64,000 nucleotides of DNA from Paracoccaceae bacterium. GTDB taxonomy: Bacteria; Pseudomonadota; Alphaproteobacteria; Rhodobacterales; Rhodobacteraceae. The translations under genes and the position numbers were made by a program. The stretch lies in contig SDAL01000002.1 of assembly GCA_004153385.1 (NCBI GenBank), positions 1 to 64,000 on the forward strand, written 5' to 3'. Every line of letters starts with the position of its first letter. Position 1 is the first letter of the stretch. Positions 50,189 to 59,955 of the stretch are shown in pieces. The notes below the pieces were generated by a model. It saw only the letters and a list, made by a program, of their open reading frames with translations, was not told where the DNA came from and did not search any database.

Positions 50189-50764
50189 ATGGCGGCGAAG
50201 AAAACAACATCACGCACAAAAGCAGGTGGCATGGCGGGCAATGCCAAGCCGCAGCGCCGTATGCGTGGGTTCGAGCCGGCATCCGGTTTGCTGAAAGAAC
50301 GGGTGCGCACGGTTGGCGAATCGCGCGGCTTTGCCGTGTCGAGGCTACTGACCCATTGGACCGAAGTCGTGGGCGAGGACATCGCCAGCCAGACGCGGCC
50401 CGTCAAGATCGGTTATGCCAAGGGCGGTTTCGGGGCGACGCTGACGTTGCTCAGCCTCGGGGCGAGCGGCCCGATGCTGCAGATGCAAGTGCCCAAAATC
50501 CGCGAAAAGGTGAATGCCTGCTATGGCTATAACGCCATTTCGCGCATCGTGCTGACGCAAACCGCACCGGTGGGGTTTGCCGAAGGACAGGCGCAATTCA
50601 CGCCCGCTGTGAAAACGCGCCCTGTACCAAGCGCGGAAATCCGCGAACAGGCGGCGCAGACGGCGGCAGATTGCAGCGATCCGGGACTGAAATCAGCGCT
50701 GGAATTGCTGGCACAAAACGTATTGATGAAATCCGCCAAGCGGACGGATCCTAAGAAAGGCTAA
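50189..50764 (+). CDS. DciA-like DUF721 protein
   Basis: The 191-residue protein has a basic low-complexity N-terminus (MAAKKTTSRTKAGG) and a DUF721 domain (LLTHWTEVVGEDIASQTRPVKI, NACYGYNAISRIVLTQT). DciA is the ancestral loader of the replicative helicase DnaB in bacteria lacking DnaC. The C-terminal 70 residues are less conserved. It is divergent from mutY and 3 bases from the DsbA gene, so it is co-transcribed with that. Confidence 0.82.
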   Translation: MAAKKTTSRTKAGGMAGNAKPQRRMRGFEPASGLLKERVRTVGESRGFAVSRLLTHWTEVVGEDIASQTRPVKIGYAKGGFGATLTLLSLGASGPMLQMQVPKIREKVNACYGYNAISRIVLTQTAPVGFAEGQAQFTPAVKTRPVPSAEIREQAAQTAADCSDPGLKSALELLAQNVLMKSAKRTDPKKG

Positions 50765-50767
50765 ATT

Positions 50768-51430
50768 ATGAACAGACGCTCCTTCCTCCTTGGCTTGTCC
50801 GGGGCCGCCATCCTCGCTGTGACGGGCGGATGGATCGCCACACGTCAAACCGGTGTTGCTACCGGCTTTGTCACGCCTGCGGCTGCGCAAGACAGCGATG
50901 TGGAGGTGTTGCCCGATATCCCGATGGGGGATGCGGATGCGCCGGTCACGGTGATCGAATATGCGTCCTTCACCTGCCCGCATTGCGCCCACTGGCATGA
51001 TACCGTCTGGCCAAAGCTGAAGGCCGAATATATCGACACCGGCAAGGTCCGCTTTATCCTGCGCGAAGTGTATTTTGATAAATTCGGCCTGTGGGCGGGT
51101 ATGATCGCGCAATGTGGCGGCGATATGAAATACTACGGTCTGGTCGATATGATCTATAGCGAACAAAAAGACTGGATCGGTGACGGCCAGCAGGCCACGA
51201 TCGCGGCAAATCTGCGCAAGCTGGGCCGTAAGGCGGGGCTGTCGGATGACCAGATCGAAACCTGCCTGAACGATCAGGATCGCGCGAAACAGATGGTCGC
51301 TACATTCCAGAAAAACGCCGGCGCAGACGAGATCGACGCGACCCCGAGTTTTGTCATCAACGACGAGAAATACTCCAATATGGGGTGGGAAGATTTCAAG
51401 GACGTTATCGAAAAGAAACTGGCGGGCTAA
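50768..51430 (+). CDS. DsbA-family thiol:disulfide oxidoreductase, Tat signal
   Basis: The 220-residue periplasmic protein begins with a twin-arginine signal (MNRRSFLLGLSGAA). The thioredoxin-fold active site is CPHC (C70–C73) in YASFTCPHCAHWHD, with the cis-proline in DATPSFVIND and an inserted helical domain. It is closest to the DsbA/DsbG-like branch common in alphaproteobacteria, which forms or repairs disulfides in exported proteins. A strong terminator follows. Confidence 0.9.
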   Translation: MNRRSFLLGLSGAAILAVTGGWIATRQTGVATGFVTPAAAQDSDVEVLPDIPMGDADAPVTVIEYASFTCPHCAHWHDTVWPKLKAEYIDTGKVRFILREVYFDKFGLWAGMIAQCGGDMKYYGLVDMIYSEQKDWIGDGQQATIAANLRKLGRKAGLSDDQIETCLNDQDRAKQMVATFQKNAGADEIDATPSFVINDEKYSNMGWEDFKDVIEKKLAG

Positions 51431-51456
51431 CACTCTGTTCCGTTCAGTCTACATTG

Positions 51457-51497
51457 AAAAAAACGCCCGGATTGCAGATGTGATCCGGGCGTTTTTT
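51457..51497. terminator. Bidirectional intrinsic terminator
   Basis: AAAAAACGCCCGGAT … ATCCGGGCGTTTTTT is a long near-perfect stem with A- and T-runs, between convergent dsbA-like and lpxK genes. Confidence 0.92.
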
Positions 51498-51529
51498 CAA
51501 TGTGCGCGCCGCGGCCTGTGGTCCGCAGA

Positions 51530-52528
51530 TCACGCCGCGGGCAGGGGCAGCGCATCAAGCGCGCGCCGCAGGCAGGTGTCATCCGAAATCTGTAATTGCA
51601 CGGGCAGGCAGAGTGTTCTTTTGCGCACTGCCTCCGGCAGCCGCACCGCATCTTTTTCGGTGGTCACAAGGCATGCGCCCAGATCATCGGCCTTGGCCTG
51701 TAGCCGGTCCAGCAGCGCAGGCGTGAAGGGCTGGTGATCGGCAAGTGCCTCGGTGTGGCGCATATTTGCGCCAAGCGCGCGCAATGTGTCAAAGAACTTC
51801 TCGGGGTGCCCGATACCGGCAAAGGCCACCACGGACAGGGCGGCCCAATCCACATCTGTCACGCGTGGCACAAGCGCGCCGGTCATATGGGGAAGGGTGA
51901 TCATCTGTCCCCATCTTTGCCGGAAGCTGTCTTGATCTTGCGGGGCGCCGATGGACAATACCAGATCGCCACGGGCAAGGCCTGTGTGCAAGGGTTCGCG
52001 CAAGGGGCCGGCCGGCAGGCAGCGACCATTGCCGAACCCTTTGGCGGCATCGACCACGATGAGGGTCAGATCCTTATGCAATGCGGGGTTCTGGTGCCCG
52101 TCGTCCAGAACCACCACCTGCGCACCGGCCGCAACAGCTGCCCGCCCGCCTGCGGCGCGATCTTTCGCAATCCATGTGGGGGCAAAGGTGGCAAGCATCA
52201 ACGGCTCGTCTCCTGTCGCATCCGCAGTGTGGTGGGCAGGGTCCACCCGAACCGGTCCGGCCAGCGTACCGCCATGGCCACGGCTGACGATATGCACCAC
52301 CAGCCCGCGCGCCTGCAGGCGCTCAACCACCGCGATCACGGTCGGGGTCTTGCCGGTGCCACCTGCATTGATATTGCCGACACATATCACCGGCACATCA
52401 AGCCGGTGTCCGGTCTGGCGCAGCCGGTGGGCGGTGGCAATACGGGTCAGCTGCGACAGCGGTGTCAGAAGCTTCGCGCGCCAATCAGGGCTTTGGGGCG
52501 GAGAAAACCAGAAATCAGGCGCGCGCAT
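51530..52528 (-). CDS. lpxK: Tetraacyldisaccharide 4'-kinase
   Basis: The 332-residue membrane-associated kinase phosphorylates the 4' position of the lipid A precursor. The P-loop is VGNINAGGTGKTPTVI, with LDDGHQNPAL downstream (the family's DDG(F/H)Q motif). It follows waaA by four bases in a DUF4170–waaA–lpxK operon for lipid A and inner-core assembly. Confidence 0.94.
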   Translation of the reverse strand: MRAPDFWFSPPQSPDWRAKLLTPLSQLTRIATAHRLRQTGHRLDVPVICVGNINAGGTGKTPTVIAVVERLQARGLVVHIVSRGHGGTLAGPVRVDPAHHTADATGDEPLMLATFAPTWIAKDRAAGGRAAVAAGAQVVVLDDGHQNPALHKDLTLIVVDAAKGFGNGRCLPAGPLREPLHTGLARGDLVLSIGAPQDQDSFRQRWGQMITLPHMTGALVPRVTDVDWAALSVVAFAGIGHPEKFFDTLRALGANMRHTEALADHQPFTPALLDRLQAKADDLGACLVTTEKDAVRLPEAVRKRTLCLPVQLQISDDTCLRRALDALPLPAA

Positions 52529-52532
52529 CGGC

Positions 52533-53792
52533 TCATCCGCTCCTTGTTTTGGCAGTGTCGAAGAAGGGCGGGGTGGCGGAGGCCTCCGGCGTCGCAGGCG
52601 GGTCCTTGCGCAAAAGGGCGCTGATCGCCCCCATTACGGTTTGCAACGCGCCCGCGCCTTCGGTTTCGGCCGCCCATGCGTTATGCGCCAGAAGCGCCGC
52701 GCGATCTGGGTCCAGAAGATTGGCCAATGCATCACCCAAAGCGTCCGCCAGAACAATCCGCTTGGTGGCACGGGCGGCTTTCAACCGTTGGTACTGCTTT
52801 GCAAAGGCCTCTGTGCGGGGGCCGTGCAGGATCGCCGATCCTAACGCTGCCGGTTCGCTGGGGGACCTGGGGTGCAGGGCCGCGCCGGTGAGCGTCCCGC
52901 CCATATAGGTGATCGGGCTCAGCCGGTACCACAGGCCGAAATCGTCCGGGTCATCGGCGATGAAGATCTGTGTGTGCTGGTCGGGTTCGCCTTCCAGACT
53001 GCGCCGCGCGACAGACCAACCCTGTGCGGCCAGTCGCTGATACAACGCCACCGCATCGCCCGGCTTGTCGGGGGCCAGCAGCAGCATCAGGCGATGGGCG
53101 TGGCGAAGTGCGTGCGAATGGGCCTGCAAGACCCAGTCCAGTTCTGCCTCGGGAACGGCGGCGGCCAGCCACAGCTGCCGTGCGCGCAGCAACGCGCCTA
53201 TCGCATTGCGTTCGCTTTCCAGATGACCCAACGGTGCGGCGGGCAGGTCCAGCGCTCCGCAACTGGCGATCCGGTTGGGGACCGCGCCCATCCCGATCAG
53301 CCGCTGCGCGCTGGCCGGATCGCGCGTGAGGATGGTATGGATGCGTTGTAGCAGATGGCTTGCGTAAGGCATGTTCGGGGTCTGGTCATCGGGCAGATAC
53401 ACATCCGCAAGCACGATAGGCACATGTGCCAGATCGGCCTGTGTAATCAGGGCCGCTGGCAGGGCAAACCCCAGCAGTACGATCAGATCGGGGCGGATAT
53501 GGCCAAGGGCCTGACGGACGTCCGGCACGATATCGGCAATATCGGCAAATATCTGTGCGGCGTCCGGCAGTTTTAGCATATCTGCATCCAACTGCGGCCC
53601 GCTGATCAGGATGGCTGCATCGGGCGCGGACTCCTGCAAGGCATTCACCAGAAGCTGTGCCGTCTGTGGAGGGCATTCCTGTGACAGGTGCAACCAGATC
53701 CGCTGCGGCTGATCTGGCAAATCGGGCGCGGGCGCCTGTTTGTGCCGGCCCAGCCCCGAGAGTTTGAGGTGCAACCAAAGCGGAACCGGCAT
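52533..53792 (-). CDS. waaA: Kdo transferase (3-deoxy-D-manno-octulosonic acid transferase)
   Basis: The 419-residue GT30 glycosyltransferase adds Kdo to lipid A. The N-terminal domain runs through GHIRPDLIVLLGFALPAALI; the C-terminal donor domain has YRLSPITYMGGTLTG and HPRSPSEPAALGSAILHGP. The clear N-terminal membrane anchor of the E. coli enzyme is not obvious; the first residues are MPVPLWLHLKL. It is a divergent member of the family but sits between DUF4170 and lpxK as expected. Confidence 0.87.
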   Translation of the reverse strand: MPVPLWLHLKLSGLGRHKQAPAPDLPDQPQRIWLHLSQECPPQTAQLLVNALQESAPDAAILISGPQLDADMLKLPDAAQIFADIADIVPDVRQALGHIRPDLIVLLGFALPAALITQADLAHVPIVLADVYLPDDQTPNMPYASHLLQRIHTILTRDPASAQRLIGMGAVPNRIASCGALDLPAAPLGHLESERNAIGALLRARQLWLAAAVPEAELDWVLQAHSHALRHAHRLMLLLAPDKPGDAVALYQRLAAQGWSVARRSLEGEPDQHTQIFIADDPDDFGLWYRLSPITYMGGTLTGAALHPRSPSEPAALGSAILHGPRTEAFAKQYQRLKAARATKRIVLADALGDALANLLDPDRAALLAHNAWAAETEGAGALQTVMGAISALLRKDPPATPEASATPPFFDTAKTRSG

Positions 53793-53801
53793 GTTTTGCG
53801 A

Positions 53802-54059
53802 TCAGTTGCCGAGTTCTTCGGTCGGCGCGGCTTCCAGTTCCTCGTCGCGCAAACGATGCAGATGCGCGATAAAGAAGCGCATATGGGCATTATCGACCGT
53901 GCGCTGTGCCTCGCCTTTCCATGCGTTGAAAGCGGCGGCATAGTTGGGGTAGATCCCCACGATCTTGATGTCGTTTACGTCGCGAAAAACGGTCTTTTGC
54001 GGATCGACCAGCTCGCCGCCAAACACAAGGTGCAGGCGTTGTTGAGAGGATTGGGTCAT
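53802..54059 (-). CDS. DUF4170 protein
   Basis: The 85-residue soluble protein starts MTQSSQQRLHLVFGGEL and contains VGIYPNYAAAFNAWKGEAQRT, the DUF4170 pattern. An excellent ribosome binding site (GGAGGTTATTCG) precedes the ATG. The family has no established function; it is 10 bases upstream of waaA, so a role tied to lipopolysaccharide synthesis is inferred from context. Confidence 0.87.
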   Translation of the reverse strand: MTQSSQQRLHLVFGGELVDPQKTVFRDVNDIKIVGIYPNYAAAFNAWKGEAQRTVDNAHMRFFIAHLHRLRDEELEAAPTEELGN

Positions 54060-54178
54060 CGAATAACCTCCATGGGCAGTGAATGGCGCGACCCTAGGCT
54101 ATGGGCGCGTCTATCTCAAGGGCGGGCAGGCGGCCAAACCCTATTTCCAAATATGTGATGGCAGGCTACCTAAAGCAT

Positions 54179-55270
54179 ATGAACAAGACCTTGACCCAGA
54201 TTTATGATGCGCGCGTGGCCGCAGATGCGCTACGTAGCGATGCCGCACAGCGGGCCGTGTTGCCTTTGCTGGAACGTGTACGCAAAGATGTCGAGCGTGC
54301 CCCCGAGCCGAAGAAGTCCGGCTTTTTCGGGATGTTCGGGAAAAAGACCCCGCCGCCGGTAAAGGGGCTTTATCTTTGGGGCGGTGTGGGGCGCGGCAAA
54401 TCCATGTTGATGGATCTGTTTTGCGAGGCCGTGGAGGCCCCCAAGCGCCGCGTGCATTTCCATGCCTTCATGCAAGAAGTCCAGAACGATATCGAAATTG
54501 CGCGCCGCTCGCGGGTGGAAGATGCGATCAAACCTGTGGCAGAGCGGATCGCGGGCGAATTGCGGCTTTTGTGTTTTGACGAGATGCAGATCACCGATAT
54601 CGCCGATGCGATGATCGTCGGGCGCCTGTTCGAGTTGTTGTTCGAAGCAGGGGTCGTTGTAGTTACCACGTCCAACCGTGTGCCGGACGATCTTTATAAA
54701 GACGGTTTGAACCGGCAACTTTTCGTGCCCTTCATCGGAATTTTGCGCGCAAATCTTGAGGTGCACGAGATCGCATCCGAAACCGACTACCGGCAAAACC
54801 GGCTGTCTGGCAAGGCTGTCTATTTCCACCCTGCCGACAAGGTCGCCCGTGAAAATATGGATGCGCTTTGGCAATCGCTGACCGATGGCGCGCAGGGCGA
54901 GCCGCTGCGCGTGACCGTAAAAGGGCGCGAGGTGGTGCTGCCGCAGTTTCACAATGGTGTGGGGCGGGCATCGTTTTGGGAGTTGTGTGGCGCGACGCTT
55001 GGGCCGGGCGATTACCTTGCCGTGGCCGAGAAAATCCGTGTGCTGATGCTGGACGGAATTCCCCGGCTGGATTCATCGAATTTCAACGAGGCCAAACGTT
55101 TCGTGACCCTGATCGATGCCCTCTACGAGGCAAAGGTCAAGCTGGTCGCCTCTGCGGCAGACCAGCCCGAGCAGCTTTATATGGAAGGCACGGGCAGTTT
55201 CGAATTCGAGCGAACGGCCTCGAGACTGCGCGAGATGCAAGCCGCAGACTGGGGCCCCGAAATCGTTTGA
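54179..55270 (+). CDS. zapE: ZapE/AFG1-family ATPase
   Basis: The 363-residue AAA-type ATPase has Walker A LYLWGGVGRGKSMLMDLF, Walker B LLCFDEMQITDIADAM and the sensor VVTTSNRVPDDLY. ZapE is linked to cell division under stress in E. coli, and AFG1 to mitochondrial protein quality control. Two ATGs are possible (54158 and 54179); the later one, which starts MNKTLTQIYDARV, fits family length. It is divergent from DUF4170. Confidence 0.9.
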   Translation: MNKTLTQIYDARVAADALRSDAAQRAVLPLLERVRKDVERAPEPKKSGFFGMFGKKTPPPVKGLYLWGGVGRGKSMLMDLFCEAVEAPKRRVHFHAFMQEVQNDIEIARRSRVEDAIKPVAERIAGELRLLCFDEMQITDIADAMIVGRLFELLFEAGVVVVTTSNRVPDDLYKDGLNRQLFVPFIGILRANLEVHEIASETDYRQNRLSGKAVYFHPADKVARENMDALWQSLTDGAQGEPLRVTVKGREVVLPQFHNGVGRASFWELCGATLGPGDYLAVAEKIRVLMLDGIPRLDSSNFNEAKRFVTLIDALYEAKVKLVASAADQPEQLYMEGTGSFEFERTASRLREMQAADWGPEIV

Positions 55271-55295
55271 ACCGCGCCGTCTTCCAACCGCAGCG

Positions 55296-56348
55296 TTAGA
55301 TGCTGGCAATCTCGCCCAGAATTTCACGCACGCGCGGGATGACCTGAGTGCCATAAAGTTCGATATTGCGCATCAAAACGGAGGCCTTTTGCGGGCCGGA
55401 GCTGTATTTCAACTGGAACCGTTGCAGGCCAAGCGTCGCCACGGTGCCCGCGATTTTCTGCGCGACTGTTTCGACACTGCCTACATACAGCGAGCCGTGT
55501 TCGATTTCGTGCAGGAAATCCTCGCGTCGCAGGGCGGGCCAGCCGCGGCTTGCCCCGATTGAGGCGTGCATTTTCTGGTAGCCGTCAAAATAGATCTCGC
55601 GCGCCTGATCGTCTGTTTCGGCCACAAAGCCCGGGCTATGCACCCCGACTGCTTTGGGCGTGGTGCCCATTTGCGAATGCGCGCGTTTGTATAGCTCCAC
55701 CAAGGGGGCAAAGCGCGACGGATTGCCGCCGATAATCGCAATCAACAGCGGCAGATCATGGGCGGCTGCAGAAAACACCGATTCCGGTGAACCACCGACC
55801 CCGCGCCACGTGCGGATCGGGGTTTCGGGGCGCGGATAGACGGTGACGTTTTTCAACGCAGCGCGATGTTTGCCCTGAAAGCTGATGCTTTCGGTTTGAA
55901 CAAGCTGTGTGAACAGTTCGAATTTTTCGTCAAACAGGGTCTCGTAATCTTCCAGCCGGAACCCGAAAAGCGGAAAGCTTTCGGTAAATGATCCGCGTCC
56001 CAAAGTGACCTCTGCGCGCCCGCCGGCCATCGCATTGATCGTGGAAAGGCGTTGGAACAGCCGGATCGGATCATCGGATGAGAGCACCGTGACCGATGTG
56101 CCTACACGGATTGCGCGCGTCTGGGTCAGGATCGCGGTCATGATGGGTTCGGGGTTCGAGATCGCGAAATCGGGGCGGTGATGTTCGCCAATGCCCAGAT
56201 AATCCACACCGACCTGATCGGCCAGAATGCCCTCGTCCACCGTGTTGCGGATCACTTGGGCCTGAGACAGGCGCACGCCCGCATCATCGGTTGTGATATC
56301 GCCGAATGTATCAAGCCCGAGTTCAAGCGTATTTGGATCGAAAGACAT
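55296..56348 (-). CDS. LLM-class flavin-dependent oxidoreductase
   Basis: The 350-residue luciferase-like monooxygenase has LELGLDTFGDIT, a VGVDYLGIGEHHRPDFA strand pair, RIFLFQRLSTINAMAGGRAEVTLG-type flavin contact region (LGRGSFTESF) and RTWRGVGGSPESVFSAA. Reactions in this class vary widely; the substrate cannot be given. Start at the ATG after AGGAGCATTCGC. It is convergent with zapE and lies upstream of nothing obviously related. Confidence 0.85.
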   Translation of the reverse strand: MSFDPNTLELGLDTFGDITTDDAGVRLSQAQVIRNTVDEGILADQVGVDYLGIGEHHRPDFAISNPEPIMTAILTQTRAIRVGTSVTVLSSDDPIRLFQRLSTINAMAGGRAEVTLGRGSFTESFPLFGFRLEDYETLFDEKFELFTQLVQTESISFQGKHRAALKNVTVYPRPETPIRTWRGVGGSPESVFSAAAHDLPLLIAIIGGNPSRFAPLVELYKRAHSQMGTTPKAVGVHSPGFVAETDDQAREIYFDGYQKMHASIGASRGWPALRREDFLHEIEHGSLYVGSVETVAQKIAGTVATLGLQRFQLKYSSGPQKASVLMRNIELYGTQVIPRVREILGEIASI

Positions 56349-56436
56349 GCGAATGCTCCTGTTGTTGTCCAACAAGGTAAAGGTCGCAATGGCGCGGTGC
56401 CAGTGACATATGCGCACAAGTTATGTTCGCCGTTGG

Positions 56437-57714
56437 TCAGGCGTTTTCGCGCAAGATCCGCCCGGCCAGATACAGCGACCCGCAAATCAGGATGCGGGCA
56501 TTTTCGGTCTCTTGCGTGATTTTCATCAAGGCCTGGGCGACGTCATCTGCCTCGAATGTGGTGGCAAACCCTGCTGCAGCCGCCGCTTGGCACGTGGTTG
56601 CGGCGGGCAGGGTGTTGGGCTCGCCCGGAATGGCCACGGCATGCAGGCTGCGGGCATGGTGGCTCAAGGGTTCCAGATAGCCGCGCACATCCTTGGTGTT
56701 GAGCATGCCGCAGATCAGGTGCGTGGGGCGGGCGGGCAGTTGGTCGAGCGTGGCGGCAATTGCCGCACCTGCCGCAGGATTGTGCCCGCCGTCCAGCCAC
56801 AGCTCCGCGCCATGTGCGTGCGCGTGCTCAACCAGCGGGCCTTGGCGCAGGCGCTGCATCCGTGCGGGCCATTGCGCTTGGCTCACGGCGGCCTCGCAGG
56901 CCTCGGCGCTGGCGCCCATGGCACGCAGCGCCGCCAGCGCGATACCGGCATTCTGGATCTGGTGGGGCCCGGGCAAAACCGGCAGCGGCAGATCCAGAAG
57001 GCCGTGCTCGTCTTGGAACACCAGCCGGTCATGCTCGCGCTGGACATGCCAGTGCTGGCCATAGGCCAGAACCGGCGCACCAAGCCGTGCGGCGCGGGCT
57101 TCTACCACGTCCAGCGCGGCGTCATTTTGGGGGCCGATGATCACAGGAACACCACGTTTGATGATGCCGGCTTTTTCGCCCGCGATCTCTTGCATGGTTT
57201 CGCCCAGAAACTGCTGGTGGTCGATGTCGATCGGGGTGATGACCGAAAGCGCAGGTGTGATCACATTTGTCGCATCAAGGCGTCCGCCCAGCCCCACTTC
57301 CAAAAGCGTGTAATCCGCTTGATGGCGCGAAAATGCCAAGAAAGCGGCAGCGGTGGTGATTTCGAAGAATGTGATCGGCTGGCCATCATTCTTGGCCTCG
57401 CATTCATCCAGATAGGCGGCAAGGGCAGGCTCCCCGATCAGCTGCCCCGCCAAGCGGATGCGCTCGTGGAAATGCGCCAGATGCGGCGAGGTATAGGCGT
57501 GCACCGCCTTGCCATCGGCCTCTAGACCGGCACGGATCATGGCTTGGGTGGAGCCCTTGCCATTGGTCCCCGCGATGTGGATCGCAGGCGGTATGCCGCG
57601 TTCCGGATGATCCAACGCTGCCAGCAGCCGCTCCAGCCGATCCAGTGTCAAATCGATCACTTTGGGATGCAATCCCATCAGACGGGCGAGGATCGTATCG
57701 GAGGTCTGGACCAT
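56437..57714 (-). CDS. folC: Folylpolyglutamate synthase/dihydrofolate synthase
   Basis: The 425-residue Mur-ligase-fold enzyme adds glutamates to folates. The ATP loop is HIAGTNGKGSTQAMI, followed by VGLGGRLDATNVI and the C-terminal WLDGGHNPAAGAAIA. It lies 143 bases after accD, the same order as in many proteobacteria, and probably shares the accD transcript. Confidence 0.93.
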   Translation of the reverse strand: MVQTSDTILARLMGLHPKVIDLTLDRLERLLAALDHPERGIPPAIHIAGTNGKGSTQAMIRAGLEADGKAVHAYTSPHLAHFHERIRLAGQLIGEPALAAYLDECEAKNDGQPITFFEITTAAAFLAFSRHQADYTLLEVGLGGRLDATNVITPALSVITPIDIDHQQFLGETMQEIAGEKAGIIKRGVPVIIGPQNDAALDVVEARAARLGAPVLAYGQHWHVQREHDRLVFQDEHGLLDLPLPVLPGPHQIQNAGIALAALRAMGASAEACEAAVSQAQWPARMQRLRQGPLVEHAHAHGAELWLDGGHNPAAGAAIAATLDQLPARPTHLICGMLNTKDVRGYLEPLSHHARSLHAVAIPGEPNTLPAATTCQAAAAAGFATTFEADDVAQALMKITQETENARILICGSLYLAGRILRENA

Positions 57715-57857
57715 TGTGCTACCGGCTATTTGAAGGTTGGGTGGCCTTTACAAAGGGAACGCCTGTCCCCTTTTAGTCGCTCTCCGGCGCGGCCAGAAGC
57801 GGCACGCCGGAGAGATCGGATCGAGCGGCCCGCCCAAGGCGCGCCTTGCCTGTTGGC

Positions 57858-58847
57858 TCAGGCTTTTTTCTCGGCCGTGTTCGGGGCGGGCTTTCCGGCG
57901 CTGGGGGCGGGTTTTGCCGCCTCGGCACCGACGACCTTTTGCACAGGGTCTGCGGCGACAGGCTCTTCAGGGGCGGGCAGGTCACCCGAAATGGCGGGCG
58001 GCATCTGCATCAGCATCCGCACGACCGTGACAAGTTCGTCGCGCATATCCTTGCGGTGCGTGACGCGGTCGAGCATCCCGTGATCGAGCAGATACTCTGC
58101 GCGCTGGAACCCTTCGGGCAGTTTTTCGCGGATTGTCTGTTCGATCACACGCGGGCCTGCAAAACAGATCAGTGCGTTCGGTTCGGCAATCTGCACATCC
58201 CCCAGCATGGCATAGGATGCAGTGACGCCGCCTGTGGTGGGGTGGGTCAACACAACGATATAGGGCAGGTTGGCCTCGCGCAGCATTTCTACGGCCACTG
58301 TGGTGCGGGGCATCTGCATGAGCGACAAGATGCCCTCCTGCATCCGCGCGCCACCGGCTGCGGAAAACAGAACGAGCGGGCGCTTGAGTTTGACCGCGCG
58401 CTCGGCGGCGGCCACGATCGCATTGCCGACATACATCGACATGGAGCCGCCGATGAACGCGAAATCCTGTGCGGCGGCCACGATCGGCGTGCGCGCGATC
58501 TCGCCCTCGACGACAAGCATCGCCTCTTTTTCGCCGGTTTTCTTTTGCGCCGCTTTCATCCGCTCGGGATATTTTTTCTGATCCTTGAAATGCAGCGGAT
58601 CGGTGATCGGCTCTGGCACTTTCACTTCGGAAAAGATCCCGCCGTCGAACAGGGCGGTGAAGCGCTCGCGCGGGGTGATCGCCATATGGTGATCGCAATT
58701 CGTGCAGACGTTGAGATTGTCCGACAGTTCGCGGTGGAACAGCATCGATCCGCATTCCGGACATTTCGTCCACAGGTTTTCCGGCACTTCCCGGCGCGAG
58801 AAGAGCGAGTTGATCTTGGGTCGGACGTAGTTCGAGATCCAGTTCAT
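57858..58847 (-). CDS. accD: Acetyl-CoA carboxylase carboxyltransferase subunit beta
   Basis: The 329-residue subunit carries the N-terminal zinc ribbon (CPECGSM … CTNCDHH) and the crotonase-like carboxyltransferase domain (SAGGARMQEGILSLMQM, HPTTGGVTASYAMLGD). With AccA it transfers the carboxyl group from biotin to acetyl-CoA, starting fatty acid synthesis. A C-terminal tail of about 45 residues rich in Ala/Pro/Lys follows. The start is MNWISNYV. Confidence 0.96.
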   Translation of the reverse strand: MNWISNYVRPKINSLFSRREVPENLWTKCPECGSMLFHRELSDNLNVCTNCDHHMAITPRERFTALFDGGIFSEVKVPEPITDPLHFKDQKKYPERMKAAQKKTGEKEAMLVVEGEIARTPIVAAAQDFAFIGGSMSMYVGNAIVAAAERAVKLKRPLVLFSAAGGARMQEGILSLMQMPRTTVAVEMLREANLPYIVVLTHPTTGGVTASYAMLGDVQIAEPNALICFAGPRVIEQTIREKLPEGFQRAEYLLDHGMLDRVTHRKDMRDELVTVVRMLMQMPPAISGDLPAPEEPVAADPVQKVVGAEAAKPAPSAGKPAPNTAEKKA

Positions 58848-58908
58848 ATGGCTTCGGCCCCTTTGGCTCCTGTTGGGTTCAAATAAGCCCGCCTGCCTGA
58901 AAATGCAA

Positions 58909-59787
58909 TCAGACGCGTAACGCCACGCGCACAATCAGCCAGCCCACGATCACCTGGGCTGCATCGATGATCATCCACGGGGTCAGGGCGGTCGTGTCGG
59001 ACAGGCGCAAAACGATGGTGTAGGCGGCAAGCCCGTCAAGGTTGCCAAAGACCCCCAGCATCATGATGGCAGAGATGTTGTTGACCAGATGCATCGCAAG
59101 CGCCGCCCCTAGATTGCCCGTGCGCGCCGTCAGATCGGCGGCAAGACACCCGAACAAGGCCGCCCAGATCACCGGCCAGATCCAGTTCGGGCCATAGGTC
59201 GCGGGATCGGCATGCAATACACCGAAAAGCGCGGACGGCAGCACCATCCACACCAACGGGTTGGCGGAGCGCGCCCGCATTTGCTGCTGGAGGTAGCCGC
59301 GAAACAACACCTCCTCGGCGGCGATCTGGACCGCGATCATCGGCAAGGCCATTGGTGCCCATTTCAGCACGACACCTACGGGCGTGGAGCGTCCGACATC
59401 GGGGTGCTGGATCGCAATCAGGACCATCACGAAAGCCAGCCCCAGAAGCGGCAGGCTGGTTTGCCATGCGACGCGCAGCACGTTCGGGCCCAGCAGGGTG
59501 CGGGCGGGCCTGCGGTGCAGGGCGCGGGTCACAAAAACCACGGCTGCCAGCAGTGGCAGAAAGCTGCCCAGTAATATGGTGGCGCTTTGCGGTGTATGGC
59601 CCCCGGCGATGTCGCGCACCAAAGTCATCCGCGCGGCGGGCGGCGTCATGCTGGCGACAATTCCCAGATACAGAGCCATGCCCAACCAATACAGGCCCGC
59701 AATCGCGGCCAATCCGACCGCTGTGCGCCAGAATTCCGAGCGTGGCACCGCTGGTGCGGCAAATCGGGAAAGGGCCGTATAGGACAT
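58909..59787 (-). CDS. CPBP-family intramembrane metalloprotease
   Basis: The 292-residue protein has about eight membrane segments and the CPBP (Abi/CAAX protease) motifs: EEVLFRGYLQ, SALFGVLHADP and ALAMHLVNN. Glutamates and histidines of these motifs form the metal site. Substrates of bacterial members are mostly unknown. It lies 61 bases upstream of accD and may be co-transcribed with it. Confidence 0.87.
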   Translation of the reverse strand: MSYTALSRFAAPAVPRSEFWRTAVGLAAIAGLYWLGMALYLGIVASMTPPAARMTLVRDIAGGHTPQSATILLGSFLPLLAAVVFVTRALHRRPARTLLGPNVLRVAWQTSLPLLGLAFVMVLIAIQHPDVGRSTPVGVVLKWAPMALPMIAVQIAAEEVLFRGYLQQQMRARSANPLVWMVLPSALFGVLHADPATYGPNWIWPVIWAALFGCLAADLTARTGNLGAALAMHLVNNISAIMMLGVFGNLDGLAAYTIVLRLSDTTALTPWMIIDAAQVIVGWLIVRVALRV

Positions 59788-59955
59788 ATGGACGCCATCT
59801 GTAGGGTAAGGTCTGCAAAGACAGGGATCGCAGTGCGCGCCACACTATGGCGGGTGCGCGGGTGCAGCAAGGCCATGCCTACTTTACAATCCAATCTTCC
59901 CGTCTCAAAAGTCACGCGGTCGTTATGATGCCCCCTTTTTGCGCAGGTGATAGAA

